The position numbers and the translations under genes were made by a program. The notes beneath the pieces were generated by a model. The model ran no database searches. It saw only the letters and a list, made by a program, of their open reading frames with translations, and was not told the origin of the DNA. Of a DNA stretch of 64,000 nucleotides, positions 7,742 to 16,183 are shown one piece after another. Each line of letters starts with the position of its first letter. Position 1 is the first letter of the stretch. The DNA lies in NCBI GenBank assembly GCA_002440975.1, contig DJWN01000051.1, positions 7,320 through 71,319 of the forward strand, given 5' to 3'. This stretch comes from Bacteroidales bacterium UBA6229 (lineage in GTDB: Bacteria > Bacteroidota > Bacteroidia > Bacteroidales > F082).

Positions 7742-9582
7742 GGGCTGATTTTTTTTATCCGCAGTTCATCGAAAAAGACGGTATCTTCGGTTTTATTCCA
7801 CACATACACACGGTATTGACGATGACCGGCAGTATCCGGAATGGTAGCTTGAAATCGAATTTCGCCCCAGCCCATACTGTCGGTTTGAATCACCTTTTCC
7901 TGCTTAACATAATAGGTTTTGGGATTGGGAGCAGTAAATACCAGTGCGGCCCGGGCATCAACCGGCTTCTTCCAAACACTCACTTCGTAAGTTTCGTTTG
8001 CTTTAGCCCAAAAATCAATCCCTGCGGCAATATTATTCTTACCATATAGCATCGATGAAAAAAGACCTTCCCTATATTCAATCTTGCTTTGTGTGTTGGG
8101 CGAACTGAATACATAACGTCCATCTTCAGCCAGAAATTTATTCTTGGGCTTGTTTAACCTTTCAAAACTTGTATAGGCTTCCGGGCCGATAGTATGACGT
8201 ACTTTTGGCAATACCACATATTTTCCTGCAATAAGCGAATCGTAATCCATGGGTTCTATAAGTAAGTTAAACTCATCGTCTTTGCTTAATTTGCCAAAAG
8301 TATGCCAGTAAGCGGCTTTCGACATGTGAGCATAGTGTATGGCTCCATATTTATATTGAGCGGTTTGAAAAAGATTCCATCCGGCCAAAACAAGGATGAG
8401 AAATTGCATTGCTAAATAAATTATTTTCTTTTTTTTGCTTAAGTAACTTAGCCAGGAGGCCAATCCAAAACCCATCAGGGAATAGGTATCAATAAGTGGC
8501 CTTGCACCAAAACTACCCCCATAAGTCCAGTCCCACCACGAAAAAATGATCCATAAATTTAGGGGCACAAAAACCCAAATTGCAATACTAAAAGCTTTAA
8601 AGTCTTTTCGAAGTAAAAATAAACCCATCAGCGCAAAGATCATCACAGGGGTATAAACCAGCCAACCTTTGCGATAGCTGAACAAACCACGCCAGATTTG
8701 CGGATTATCAAAGAAAAAACCCTCACGTCCGTAAGAATAGTAGATCCAACTTCCTGTATTAAATTTCCAAAAAAGCAATTGGGGAAGTACAACCAGAAAA
8801 GCAGCTAAGGCCATCAATAGAACCAGCTTCCATGATTTAAGAAAAAACCATAAACGGGTTTTAATTGTACTAATATTATAAAGTAAAAAGAATATAATGA
8901 TCAAAGCATTGGTAGGTCGTATCAGACTGATTAAACCATATACCAAACCCAATATTATTGTGTTTTTGATTCCTGGTTTTTCATGCCATGACATACTGAG
9001 TGCTACAAAAAAAATGATCAGGCTGAAGTTATAGGCATGTGACATTGCTGACTCCAGAGTGGTGTAATAGAAGAGGTTAGTGCCCAACAGCAAAGCAATT
9101 AGTACCCAGGCGGTAATTTTTTCATTTACATTTCTGAGAAGGATCTTACGAAAAACAAAAGCAGCTGTGGTCACATAAAACAGTGCCCCAAACATCAGAA
9201 AAAACATATAAGGTTGCGAGTAACCGTGCATTGGAGCTCCACTAATCCATGCATAGAGATGACCCAATAAAAAGAACGGCAGGTAAAGCATTGCCAGTCC
9301 CATGGTCATCTTTTGATAATGGCCGCCTTCTGCAGTTTTGGAGTTATACATTTTACCTGCAAAAAAGGCGGGATCTTTGTCAACAAAGCTAAAGCTAAGA
9401 TCGTGATATATAAATGCAGCCGGAAGGTAGCTGTAATAACTGATTACATCGTGTATCACCACTTTACCGTCCTTTTTCCAGTGGTTGTTGTTAATATTTA
9501 CCCATATCACGGTAATTATAAATAACCAGATAACTAATTTTGATGGATCTAAGGTGAATCTGAGTTTTGGTAATTTATTCAT
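7738..9582 (-). CDS. Polytopic membrane protein, GT-C glycosyltransferase-like
   Basis: A 614-residue protein with about ten or more membrane helices in the first 430 residues and a soluble beta-rich C-terminal domain of about 180 residues. The first extracytoplasmic loop carries an acidic residue, D45 in HDVISYY, in the place where GT-C enzymes keep their catalytic acid. This layout resembles family 39-like transferases that use polyprenyl-phosphate sugars, acting outside the inner membrane. No family signature is certain. It is a single gene convergent with mrcA. A near match to the -7 box (CATCTTTG) lies just upstream of the start. Confidence 0.65.
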   Translation of the reverse strand: MNKLPKLRFTLDPSKLVIWLFIITVIWVNINNNHWKKDGKVVIHDVISYYSYLPAAFIYHDLSFSFVDKDPAFFAGKMYNSKTAEGGHYQKMTMGLAMLYLPFFLLGHLYAWISGAPMHGYSQPYMFFLMFGALFYVTTAAFVFRKILLRNVNEKITAWVLIALLLGTNLFYYTTLESAMSHAYNFSLIIFFVALSMSWHEKPGIKNTIILGLVYGLISLIRPTNALIIIFFLLYNISTIKTRLWFFLKSWKLVLLMALAAFLVVLPQLLFWKFNTGSWIYYSYGREGFFFDNPQIWRGLFSYRKGWLVYTPVMIFALMGLFLLRKDFKAFSIAIWVFVPLNLWIIFSWWDWTYGGSFGARPLIDTYSLMGFGLASWLSYLSKKKKIIYLAMQFLILVLAGWNLFQTAQYKYGAIHYAHMSKAAYWHTFGKLSKDDEFNLLIEPMDYDSLIAGKYVVLPKVRHTIGPEAYTSFERLNKPKNKFLAEDGRYVFSSPNTQSKIEYREGLFSSMLYGKNNIAAGIDFWAKANETYEVSVWKKPVDARAALVFTAPNPKTYYVKQEKVIQTDSMGWGEIRFQATIPDTAGHRQYRVYVWNKTEDTVFFDELRIKKISP

Positions 9583-9839
9583 GTCTGGGATTAATAGAAC
9601 AAAGATGCAAAAAATGGGAATTTGAAAGAAGATGTTTTTCTGAAAACAGGATGTTTAGCTTTTTGTTTTCACTTTGTTTCAGGATGTATTATCAGAAGTT
9701 TAATAAGGGTACGCGTATATATTTTTGAAGTAAAAAACTTTTTACTCAGAAAATGACTTTTGGTTTTAGGCCAAACAGGGTACTCTTTTTCGTCAGTCTG
9801 TTTCCGATTTATCGTAATTTAGCAAAAAAAACAGGATCT

Positions 9840-10466
9840 ATGCGAACGATTTTTGTTCTAACCTTACTGGCTTTTTCTTTTTTGCTCAGGGCTCAGGATC
9901 AGCAAAGCCTGCATCAGCAGTTGACTAATGAGCGATTTGAAACTTTACGTAAAATTCTCGATTATCGCTTTAAAGGTGGTTCTGGTGAATTTGAGCGTGT
10001 GCTGCTCAGCAGGGTTGAATACACCCCTGAAGCCCGAAAAAATTGTGTTGTCGGGACGATGATCCTGATGTTTACCGTAAGTTGCGACAATACTTTAGGG
10101 GAATTGAGCCTCAGAAATCCGCTACATCATGGGCTCAACGAACAAGTGCAGGAATTTTTAAAGGCTACGGATGGCATGTGGAATACCTGCCAGGATGAAA
10201 AATATACACGCTTTGAAGTGCCCGTTTTATTTACGCTCGAAGGCACCGAAACAGCAGCCAGAGGGTTGATTACTGTCGAAGCTGAAGATCCTGGTTTTAC
10301 TTGCCGTAGCGACGTCTGGCATTTCGATCGGTATGAGAAATTCAAAGAAAAAGGCCGAACAAAAAAAGCACTTGAAATGTTGGATTTATTGATTCGACGC
10401 GATCCTTACAATAACAGTTATTACGAACTCAAACGGCAGCTGCTTGGTGCTGAAGCAACAGAATAG
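9840..10466 (+). CDS. Secreted protein with a possible TonB-C-like domain
   Basis: The 208-residue product starts with a Sec signal peptide ending at about LLRAQ. I chose the ATG at 9840 because an upstream in-frame ATG at 9753 would put 29 residues before the signal. Residues about 68-115 (NCVVGTMILMFTVSCDNTLGELSLRN... through a GMW motif) resemble the C-terminal TonB fold in periplasmic proteins, with a cysteine pair at the strand ends. The tail (KKALEMLDLLIRRDPYNNSYY) looks like one TPR-type helical pair. The function is unknown. It ends three bases before the PAP2 gene, so the two form an operon. Confidence 0.65.
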   Translation: MRTIFVLTLLAFSFLLRAQDQQSLHQQLTNERFETLRKILDYRFKGGSGEFERVLLSRVEYTPEARKNCVVGTMILMFTVSCDNTLGELSLRNPLHHGLNEQVQEFLKATDGMWNTCQDEKYTRFEVPVLFTLEGTETAARGLITVEAEDPGFTCRSDVWHFDRYEKFKEKGRTKKALEMLDLLIRRDPYNNSYYELKRQLLGAEATE

Positions 10467-10469
10467 AAT

Positions 10470-11042
10470 ATGCTCGATTGGTTAAATCAGATAGATACCA
10501 GCCTGTTTCTTTTTTTGAACAGCCTTCATGCCGACTGGTTCGATCCGGTAATGATATTTTTTTCAGGAAAACTTACCTGGATTCCCTTTTACCTGGTTTT
10601 ACTTTATTTGATTATTCGTCAGTATAAATGGCAAAGCTTGATCCTATTACTCTTTATTGCTGTCTTGATCAGTTTGTCGGACCAACTTTCGGTAAGGGCT
10701 TTCAAATTCGTTTTTGAAAGACCACGACCATGTCATGAGCCTGATTTGCAGCCATTAATATATTTGCCTCTGGGGAGATGTGGTGGTGCTTTCGGCTTTG
10801 TTTCATCACATGCTGCCAACAGCTTTGCTATGGCTGGTTTTGTGTGGTTTTTGCTTAGACGTGCTTATCCGAATATTGGTTGGTTTTTGTTTCCATGGGC
10901 CACTGTTGTTTCTTACAGCCGAATTTATCTTGGTGTTCATTATCCCGGGGATATCCTGGCAGGAGCCTTGCTTGGCCTGGCAATAAGCTGGTTGGTTTGG
11001 CAAATCTATCGCAGAAGCTGCGGAGTTGGCAGGGCTTGTTGA
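10470..11042 (+). CDS. PAP2 family membrane phosphatase
   Basis: A 190-residue integral membrane protein with five or six helices. The three PAP2 phosphatase motifs are visible: KFVFERPRP at 79-87, FVSSHA with H114, and SRIYLGVHYPGD at 150-161 with H157. This family dephosphorylates lipid phosphates such as undecaprenyl pyrophosphate or phosphatidic acid at the outer face of the membrane. Which substrate is used cannot be told. It is the second gene of a pair with the secreted TonB-C-like protein. It converges with the SAM hydroxide adenosyltransferase with one base between stops. Confidence 0.9.
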   Translation: MLDWLNQIDTSLFLFLNSLHADWFDPVMIFFSGKLTWIPFYLVLLYLIIRQYKWQSLILLLFIAVLISLSDQLSVRAFKFVFERPRPCHEPDLQPLIYLPLGRCGGAFGFVSSHAANSFAMAGFVWFLLRRAYPNIGWFLFPWATVVSYSRIYLGVHYPGDILAGALLGLAISWLVWQIYRRSCGVGRAC

Positions 11043-11043
11043 G

Positions 11044-11826
11044 TTAACGATCGAAAAAGGAAATAAATACAGAAGTATTTCTTTTTATCCCGAGCAAAGA
11101 AGAGGCTTTACCCTGATTGATAGCTATTTCGAGCATTCCATGCGAACCGAAAAGAGCCACCAGATCAGCTACTTCAACATCCTGATAGCCCTCGCTGATT
11201 TTTCGAATGCGATAGCCTGAGCAGTATATTTCGAAAGGTCTGTTCTGTTTGATTACTTTGAAAGTTTTGGCACTGATATTCGTAATCAGGTTTTCATAAG
11301 CATCTACATGAATCACCATGCCTTTTATTGAATCAGCTGTGGTAGCAGGCTGAAATGGAAGCCGTTTGTTCAACTCTTCGCGCTGAAAACCCAGATCGTG
11401 AAGCGGAGTGCCTTTGATTAATTGAACAGCAGCTTTCACAAAACGGTCGCGCGTACTAAAAGTGTAGAAATCCGAATCGAGCGGAATATCAATTTCAATA
11501 ATTGCTTCGGCCTCTTCATCTTCCAGTATCATCGAAAAAATACCGGTATCGGCTCCAACAAAATATTGGCCATGGGCTTTTACAATGGTGTGGGGAGTTT
11601 CTTTCGACTCTTCACTATTTATGCCAATTAAATGCACCGTACCCTGTGGAAAATTTCTAAAACACTGCTGAATTGTAAAAGCAGCACTCTCCACATCAAA
11701 AGCAGCAATATGATGGCTGATATCAACAATGTTTACCTCGGGTAATTGTGCTAATATGGTTCCTTTAACAGCAGCCAGATAGTAGTCTGAAGTTCCCCAA
11801 TCGCTTGTTAATGTTATAATTGCCAT
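11044..11826 (-). CDS. S-adenosyl-L-methionine hydroxide adenosyltransferase (DUF62 family)
   Basis: A 260-residue protein of the DUF62/SAM hydroxide adenosyltransferase family, which hydrolyses SAM to adenosine and methionine and is related to fluorinases. The N terminus MAIITLTSDWGTSDYYLAAVKG is characteristic, with the family aspartates at D9 and D14. I placed the start at 11826, directly before that motif; an ATG 81 bases upstream would add an unrelated stretch. It is a single gene, divergent from phoH across a 241-base spacer. Its physiological role is not settled in any organism I know of. Confidence 0.88.
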   Translation of the reverse strand: MAIITLTSDWGTSDYYLAAVKGTILAQLPEVNIVDISHHIAAFDVESAAFTIQQCFRNFPQGTVHLIGINSEESKETPHTIVKAHGQYFVGADTGIFSMILEDEEAEAIIEIDIPLDSDFYTFSTRDRFVKAAVQLIKGTPLHDLGFQREELNKRLPFQPATTADSIKGMVIHVDAYENLITNISAKTFKVIKQNRPFEIYCSGYRIRKISEGYQDVEVADLVALFGSHGMLEIAINQGKASSLLGIKRNTSVFISFFDR

Positions 11827-12024
11827 GCTTTTGATTTCATCATATTTATCAGGACATTCTGCCTGATAAGTATCTAACTGCCTCATGCAAAGATATTGAT
11901 TTAGCAATGAACTCTATCATGCTTTTTTAATTTTCAAGGCTTGTTAAGATGGTTTTTTTACGCATATAAGAATAAAATGTTGCTAAGTTTACGGGGCGGA
12001 TGCAGATGCCTTTTAATTCTTGAA

Positions 12025-12032
12025 TATCTTTG
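12025..12032 (+). promoter_or_regulatory. Bacteroidota -7 box before phoH
   Basis: TATCTTTG matches TAnnTTTG, 35 bases before the phoH ATG. Confidence 0.45.
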
Positions 12033-12067
12033 CCAAACACGAAATATGTATATGTTAAGAAACGCCT

Positions 12068-13039
12068 ATGAGCGAAAGAATTATCCAGGTTGAAACTGTT
12101 AGTCCGATCGACCTTTATGGCCCATCGGATATATTTTTAAATCAAATCAAATCTTATTTCCCTAAACTTAACATCATTGCACGGGGAGATTTTTTAAAGG
12201 TAATCGGCGATCCGGCTGAAATAGCTGTTTTTAGCTCTCGCTTTGAGTTGTTGATGGTGCATTTGGAACGTTTCGGGAAGATTAATGAGCAAACAATCGA
12301 GCAAATCATGCGGGGCGAAGCCGATCAACAGACTACTTCGCCGGTTACAAATGGCGATGTGCTGGTGCATGGCCGAAGCGGATTATTGGTGAAGGCTATC
12401 ACGAGTAATCAAAAACGCATGGTGAAGGCCAGCGAACATAACGACCTGATATTTGCCATCGGCCCGGCCGGAACAGGAAAAACGTACACAGCCGTGGCAC
12501 TGGCAGTTAGGGCACTCAAAAACAAACAGGTGAAACGCATCATTCTAACGCGTCCGGCAGTGGAAGCCGGCGAAAATCTGGGGTTCCTTCCGGGCGACTT
12601 GAAAGACAAACTCGATCCTTATATGCAGCCACTTTACGATGCATTGCGTGATATGCTTCCAACACAAAAACTGCTTACGTATCTCGAAGATGGTACAATC
12701 GAAGTGGCACCATTGGCTTTTATGCGGGGACGAACCCTGGATCATGCCTTTGCCATTCTTGACGAAGCTCAAAACGCCACCCAAAGCCAGCTCAAGATGT
12801 TTTTGACCCGCATGGGGAAAGCCTCACATTTTATTGTAACTGGCGATATCACCCAAATTGATTTGCCTCCCAAACAGCCTTCGGGACTGCTTCAGGCGAT
12901 GAAAATTTTGAAAAGCGTCAAAGGAATTGAATTTATTATGCTGGACGAGAAAGATGTGGTTCGTCATAGGCTGGTCACCACGATAATCAAGGCTTACCAG
13001 CAACACAGGGAAGAACAATCCGGTCAGACCGATAAATGA
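12068..13039 (+). CDS. phoH: PhoH family ATPase
   Basis: A 323-residue cytosolic ATPase of the PhoH/YbeZ type. Walker A is GPAGTGKT at 132-139 and Walker B is FAILDEAQN at 228-236. The N-terminal 100 residues form the KH-like domain seen in YbeZ-type members. The family is linked to RNA metabolism and ribosome maturation, often with the RNase YbeY, which is not in this window. The stop overlaps the purC start by four bases (ATGA), so the two are coupled. The -7 box upstream supports transcription from its own promoter. Confidence 0.93.
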   Translation: MSERIIQVETVSPIDLYGPSDIFLNQIKSYFPKLNIIARGDFLKVIGDPAEIAVFSSRFELLMVHLERFGKINEQTIEQIMRGEADQQTTSPVTNGDVLVHGRSGLLVKAITSNQKRMVKASEHNDLIFAIGPAGTGKTYTAVALAVRALKNKQVKRIILTRPAVEAGENLGFLPGDLKDKLDPYMQPLYDALRDMLPTQKLLTYLEDGTIEVAPLAFMRGRTLDHAFAILDEAQNATQSQLKMFLTRMGKASHFIVTGDITQIDLPPKQPSGLLQAMKILKSVKGIEFIMLDEKDVVRHRLVTTIIKAYQQHREEQSGQTDK

Positions 13040-13998
13040 ATAACAACATGAAAAACGCACTGCTCACCACAAATTTTCAGTTTCCGGGTCAAACAAAGTT
13101 TTATCGCGGCAAGGTTAGGGATGTTTATACCATTGAAGATAAATTTCTTGTGATGATTGCCTCAGATCGCATTTCGGCCTTTGATGTGGTGCTTCCCCGT
13201 GCAATACCTTATAAAGGTCAGGTATTGAACCAGATAGCCGGATATTTCCTGGATGCCACTGCAGCTATTGTACCTAACTGGAAACTTGCCTCACCAGATC
13301 CCGTGGTTACTATTGGCCGGCTTTGTAAGCCGTTTGCAGTGGAGATGATCGTTAGAGGATATCTGAGCGGGAGTGCCTGGCGAACTTATAAAAAAGGTGT
13401 CCGAGAAATTTGTGGTGTTGAAGTACCGGACGGCCTTCGCGAACATCATCGCCTGCCCAGGCCAATTATTACACCTACCACAAAGGCAGCCGAAGGCCAC
13501 GATGAAGATATCAGTCGGGAAGATATTATCAGCAAAGGAATAGTGAGCGAATCAGACTATCAGAAACTTGAAGAATATGCTCTGGCACTGTTTGAAAAGG
13601 GAACTGAAATGGCTGCCAGGCAAGGTTTAATCCTGGTTGATACCAAATATGAGTTTGGAAAGACTGATGATCAGATTTTGTTGATTGATGAAATTCACAC
13701 ACCTGATTCGTCCCGTTATTTTATGGCAGATGAATACCAAAAACGCTTTGAAGCAGGAGAGGCACAAAAGCAGCTATCAAAAGAATTTGTGCGCGAATGG
13801 CTGATGGAAAATGGCTTTCAGGGACAAGCCGGACAACAAGTGCCGGAAATGACTGATGATTTTGTTCAAAAAGTAAGTTTGCGCTATATCGAATTATTTG
13901 AGCTGGTTACCGGTCAAAAGTTTGTTGCCGCTGATAATTCTAATCTAAATAAGCGAATCGAAACGGCCGTTGCAGGTTTTTTGAAAGGCCACAACTAA
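13036..13998 (+). CDS. purC: Phosphoribosylaminoimidazole-succinocarboxamide synthase
   Basis: This enzyme (SAICAR synthase) joins aspartate to CAIR using ATP in purine synthesis. The 320-residue product has RGKVRDVY at 24-31, which forms part of the ATP site, SDRISAFDV at about 45-53, and the family block VRGYLSGSAWR. It is longer than the roughly 240-residue E. coli enzyme and resembles the longer eukaryote-like form common in Bacteroidota. Start is either the ATG at 13036 overlapping phoH or that at 13048. A strong terminator follows. Confidence 0.95.
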   Translation: MNNNMKNALLTTNFQFPGQTKFYRGKVRDVYTIEDKFLVMIASDRISAFDVVLPRAIPYKGQVLNQIAGYFLDATAAIVPNWKLASPDPVVTIGRLCKPFAVEMIVRGYLSGSAWRTYKKGVREICGVEVPDGLREHHRLPRPIITPTTKAAEGHDEDISREDIISKGIVSESDYQKLEEYALALFEKGTEMAARQGLILVDTKYEFGKTDDQILLIDEIHTPDSSRYFMADEYQKRFEAGEAQKQLSKEFVREWLMENGFQGQAGQQVPEMTDDFVQKVSLRYIELFELVTGQKFVAADNSNLNKRIETAVAGFLKGHN

Positions 13999-14025
13999 AA
14001 ATTTACACCTTCAAAATAACTTTTT

Positions 14026-14066
14026 GTTCGTAAGCGTACAAAATCGTACGCTTTTCGAACACTTTT
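14026..14066 (+). terminator. Long hairpin terminator after purC
   Basis: A perfect eight-pair stem, AAGCGTAC with GTACGCTT around AAAATC, is extended by GTTCG with CGAAC beyond a small bulge. T-rich sequence follows. It is the strongest terminator in this part of the window. Confidence 0.8.
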
Positions 14067-14192
14067 TTGGTTTTTTTGTTGTAATAAAAAGCGATGTAAA
14101 TATTAGTAAAATAAGAATATACAAAGTTTGGCACGATAATCGTTATATCATTATCAAACATTTTGAAATTTACAACAATAAAATATAAAGAA

Positions 14193-14576
14193 ATGAAAAC
14201 TACAGGAATTATCGCAGCAATAATATTTCAGTTGGTAAGTGTAAACTTGATTTCAGCGCAATGGCAATTCAATGGCAATGTAAATATTGAAGCTTATGTA
14301 GATGATATTCCATTTAATACGGCTGAGGTAGTAAAGAATTATTACGATTCAACTGATTTATTGCAGAAATCAGACCCGGAAGCTTATGTAGATGATATCA
14401 CTTTTAATACTTCAAAAGTGGCTGCAACTTACAAAGCTGAACAGGCAATGAATGTTAGGTTTGTGATGAAAGAAGAAGCTGGAATTCAGGATATTCCGTT
14501 TAATACCGAAGAAATTTCACATAAGTTCGAAACGAATAAGTCAGCAATTTTCCGTTATGAGCGGATAAGCAAATAA
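14193..14576 (+). CDS. Small secreted protein with three DIPFNT repeats
   Basis: The 127-residue product has a Sec signal peptide (cleavage near SAQ, residue 23). The mature part contains three copies of a short motif: AYVDDIPFNTAEV at about 34-46, AYVDDITFNTSKV at 64-76 and IQDIPFNTEEI at 98-108. The first two copies share 20 identical bases, pointing to duplication within the gene. I do not recognise a family. The start at 14193 begins the signal peptide; an upstream in-frame ATG at 14163 is less likely. It is a single gene between two terminators, so it is an independent unit. Its location is periplasmic or outside the cell by inference. Confidence 0.8.
   Translation: MKTTGIIAAIIFQLVSVNLISAQWQFNGNVNIEAYVDDIPFNTAEVVKNYYDSTDLLQKSDPEAYVDDITFNTSKVAATYKAEQAMNVRFVMKEEAGIQDIPFNTEEISHKFETNKSAIFRYERISK
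14289..14398 (+). repeat. Direct repeat inside the DIPFNT protein gene
   Basis: GAAGCTTATGTAGATGATAT occurs at 14289-14308 and again at 14379-14398, spaced exactly 90 bases (30 codons) and in the same frame. Confidence 0.9.
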
Positions 14577-14630
14577 GACTTTTCATAATGAGTGATTTTG
14601 GTTAGTACTTTAATTGGTTTTGGTTAACTA

Positions 14631-14660
14631 AAAAGCAGCCCTGTGTTTCGGGCTGCTTTT
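14631..14660. terminator. Bidirectional terminator between convergent genes
   Basis: AAAAGCAGCC and GGCTGCTTTT form a ten-pair stem around CTGTGTTTCG, with A and T tracts so that it can serve both strands. It separates the DIPFNT gene from the convergent SirB1-like gene. Confidence 0.85.
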
Positions 14661-14661
14661 A

Positions 14662-15531
14662 TTAATCCAATGCATTAAGCAAATGAAGCAATTCTGCTGA
14701 CTTATTAGGATTGCCTGATAAAGAATAGCTCTCTGACAATCCTTTGATGAGGCGGATAATAATAGCTTTATTGGAGCAGGGTGCATAAAAGGCTTCTTTA
14801 GGTTCTAACCTTAATTGTTTCACATAAAGATCAATTTCATTTTTAGTAAAAATAGCTCCTTTATTGAAAGGGTTGAGGTAAAAAATCACGTCATCAGCTG
14901 TTTGTTCTGTTTTTAGCTCGTCTGAATAGGCCAGAATAAAATGCTTGGGCAAGTCAATTCCGTAGATTGGAATACGCATGCTTCGGGCGATGATGATATA
15001 AAAAATACCCAGAGAAAGCGGATTTCCTTTGCGACCTTCCAGCAGATTTTTAAGATAAAAATTTTCGGGCAGATGGATGTTGGTAGTATTTCCGCTGAAA
15101 CGGTTGACATCGTAAATAATATGGTTGAGCACTTTGATTTTTTCGAGCGGGGTGAGGTTGTTGTTGAGCTCAAGCCATACTTCCTGAACAATGCGACCTA
15201 CCTCACGTGTAAGCTGATCAACATTCAGATCGGGATATTGATAGCGTGTTACGATCAGATAACCACGCAACAAATCTTCGTAGCCAAAATTAGCCCATTC
15301 GTGCAGCTCGGCATACAAACTTTCCTGTTGAATTTGATGGATCAACTGAATGATCCGCTGTTGAATAGTATCATCAAAAGCCTTTTCCCATGCCGATTCG
15401 AGCGGTAGAATGGCAGCAGTTCCATACGAAAGAATATGCGATTTGATATGGGCATATAGTTTTTCGTCCGGCTCATCAACCAAACTGATCAAAGCCTGAA
15501 GTTCTGCTATGTCTTTCATTGCTGATTTCAT
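14662..15531 (-). CDS. SirB1/transglutaminase-like core 2 protein
   Basis: A 289-residue cytosolic protein of the SirB1 family (transglutaminase-like core 2 plus C-terminal helical region). The family block is seen at about 125-215: LNHIIYDVNRFSGN, then NPLSLGIFYIIIARSM, then PIYGIDLPKHFILAY. In true transglutaminases a Cys sits before the helix; here the corresponding stretch is GNPLSLG, so catalysis is doubtful. The function is unknown in most bacteria. It is a single gene. Two in-frame ATGs (15531, 15519) are possible starts. Confidence 0.82.
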   Translation of the reverse strand: MKSAMKDIAELQALISLVDEPDEKLYAHIKSHILSYGTAAILPLESAWEKAFDDTIQQRIIQLIHQIQQESLYAELHEWANFGYEDLLRGYLIVTRYQYPDLNVDQLTREVGRIVQEVWLELNNNLTPLEKIKVLNHIIYDVNRFSGNTTNIHLPENFYLKNLLEGRKGNPLSLGIFYIIIARSMRIPIYGIDLPKHFILAYSDELKTEQTADDVIFYLNPFNKGAIFTKNEIDLYVKQLRLEPKEAFYAPCSNKAIIIRLIKGLSESYSLSGNPNKSAELLHLLNALD

Positions 15532-15598
15532 GACCTAAAATTACAACAAAAATCCTGCCTTTTTGGTTCTATGTCAGTTAGGATTTAAAAAATGTCCT

Positions 15599-16180
15599 TT
15601 ATTCATAAAAGTGCATCAAAGTCATGTATTCAAATGCTTTGGGGGGCATGAAATACGGTATATTTTTGCCTGCTGAAACTGCCCTGCGAATAAAGCTTGA
15701 GGAGATTTCTATTGTTGGTGCATCAACCAATTGAACGGAAGGATGTTTCAAGTGCTGGCCTCCAGTAAATCTGCTGCGGGGATAAACAAGCAATCGGTAA
15801 TTTTGCATCAGCATTTCAAAGTTTTTCCATTTGTGAATACTTTCCAGGCTGTCCATACCACAAATCATTGAGAATGCTGTGTTAGGATGCCTTTCGCTAA
15901 GGCGCGTAAGTGTGTCGATGGTGTACGAAGGCTGTGGCATCCTGAATTCAATATCGCTCACCTCAAAACGCGGGTCGTCGTCAATAGCTTTAATCACCAT
16001 ATCAAGCCTGTGATGATCCTGCAAAAGACTTTTCTTTTCTTTCAATGGATTATGCGGCGAAACGATAAACCAAACTTTATGCAGATCAGTAAATTCGACC
16101 ATATAATTGGCCAGCATCATATGACCGATATGAATAGGATTGAACGATCCGAAAAAAAGACCTATACGCTCGGGTATCAT
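15599..16180 (-). CDS. nadD: Nicotinate-nucleotide adenylyltransferase
   Basis: NadD transfers AMP from ATP to nicotinate mononucleotide in NAD synthesis. The 193-residue product has the nucleotidyltransferase motif GSFNPIHIGH at 11-20 and the C-terminal ISSSFIR motif. Length is usual. It ends the yicC-gmk-MDR-nadD run, three bases after the MDR gene. The window also holds nadE, the last step of the same pathway. Confidence 0.94.
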   Translation of the reverse strand: MIPERIGLFFGSFNPIHIGHMMLANYMVEFTDLHKVWFIVSPHNPLKEKKSLLQDHHRLDMVIKAIDDDPRFEVSDIEFRMPQPSYTIDTLTRLSERHPNTAFSMICGMDSLESIHKWKNFEMLMQNYRLLVYPRSRFTGGQHLKHPSVQLVDAPTIEISSSFIRRAVSAGKNIPYFMPPKAFEYMTLMHFYE

Positions 16181-16183
16181 GTT

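Noticed and set aside
14941..15408. A 155-codon frame opposite the SirB1-like gene
   Set aside because: Antisense to conserved SirB1 motifs; no promoter or homologue-like features.
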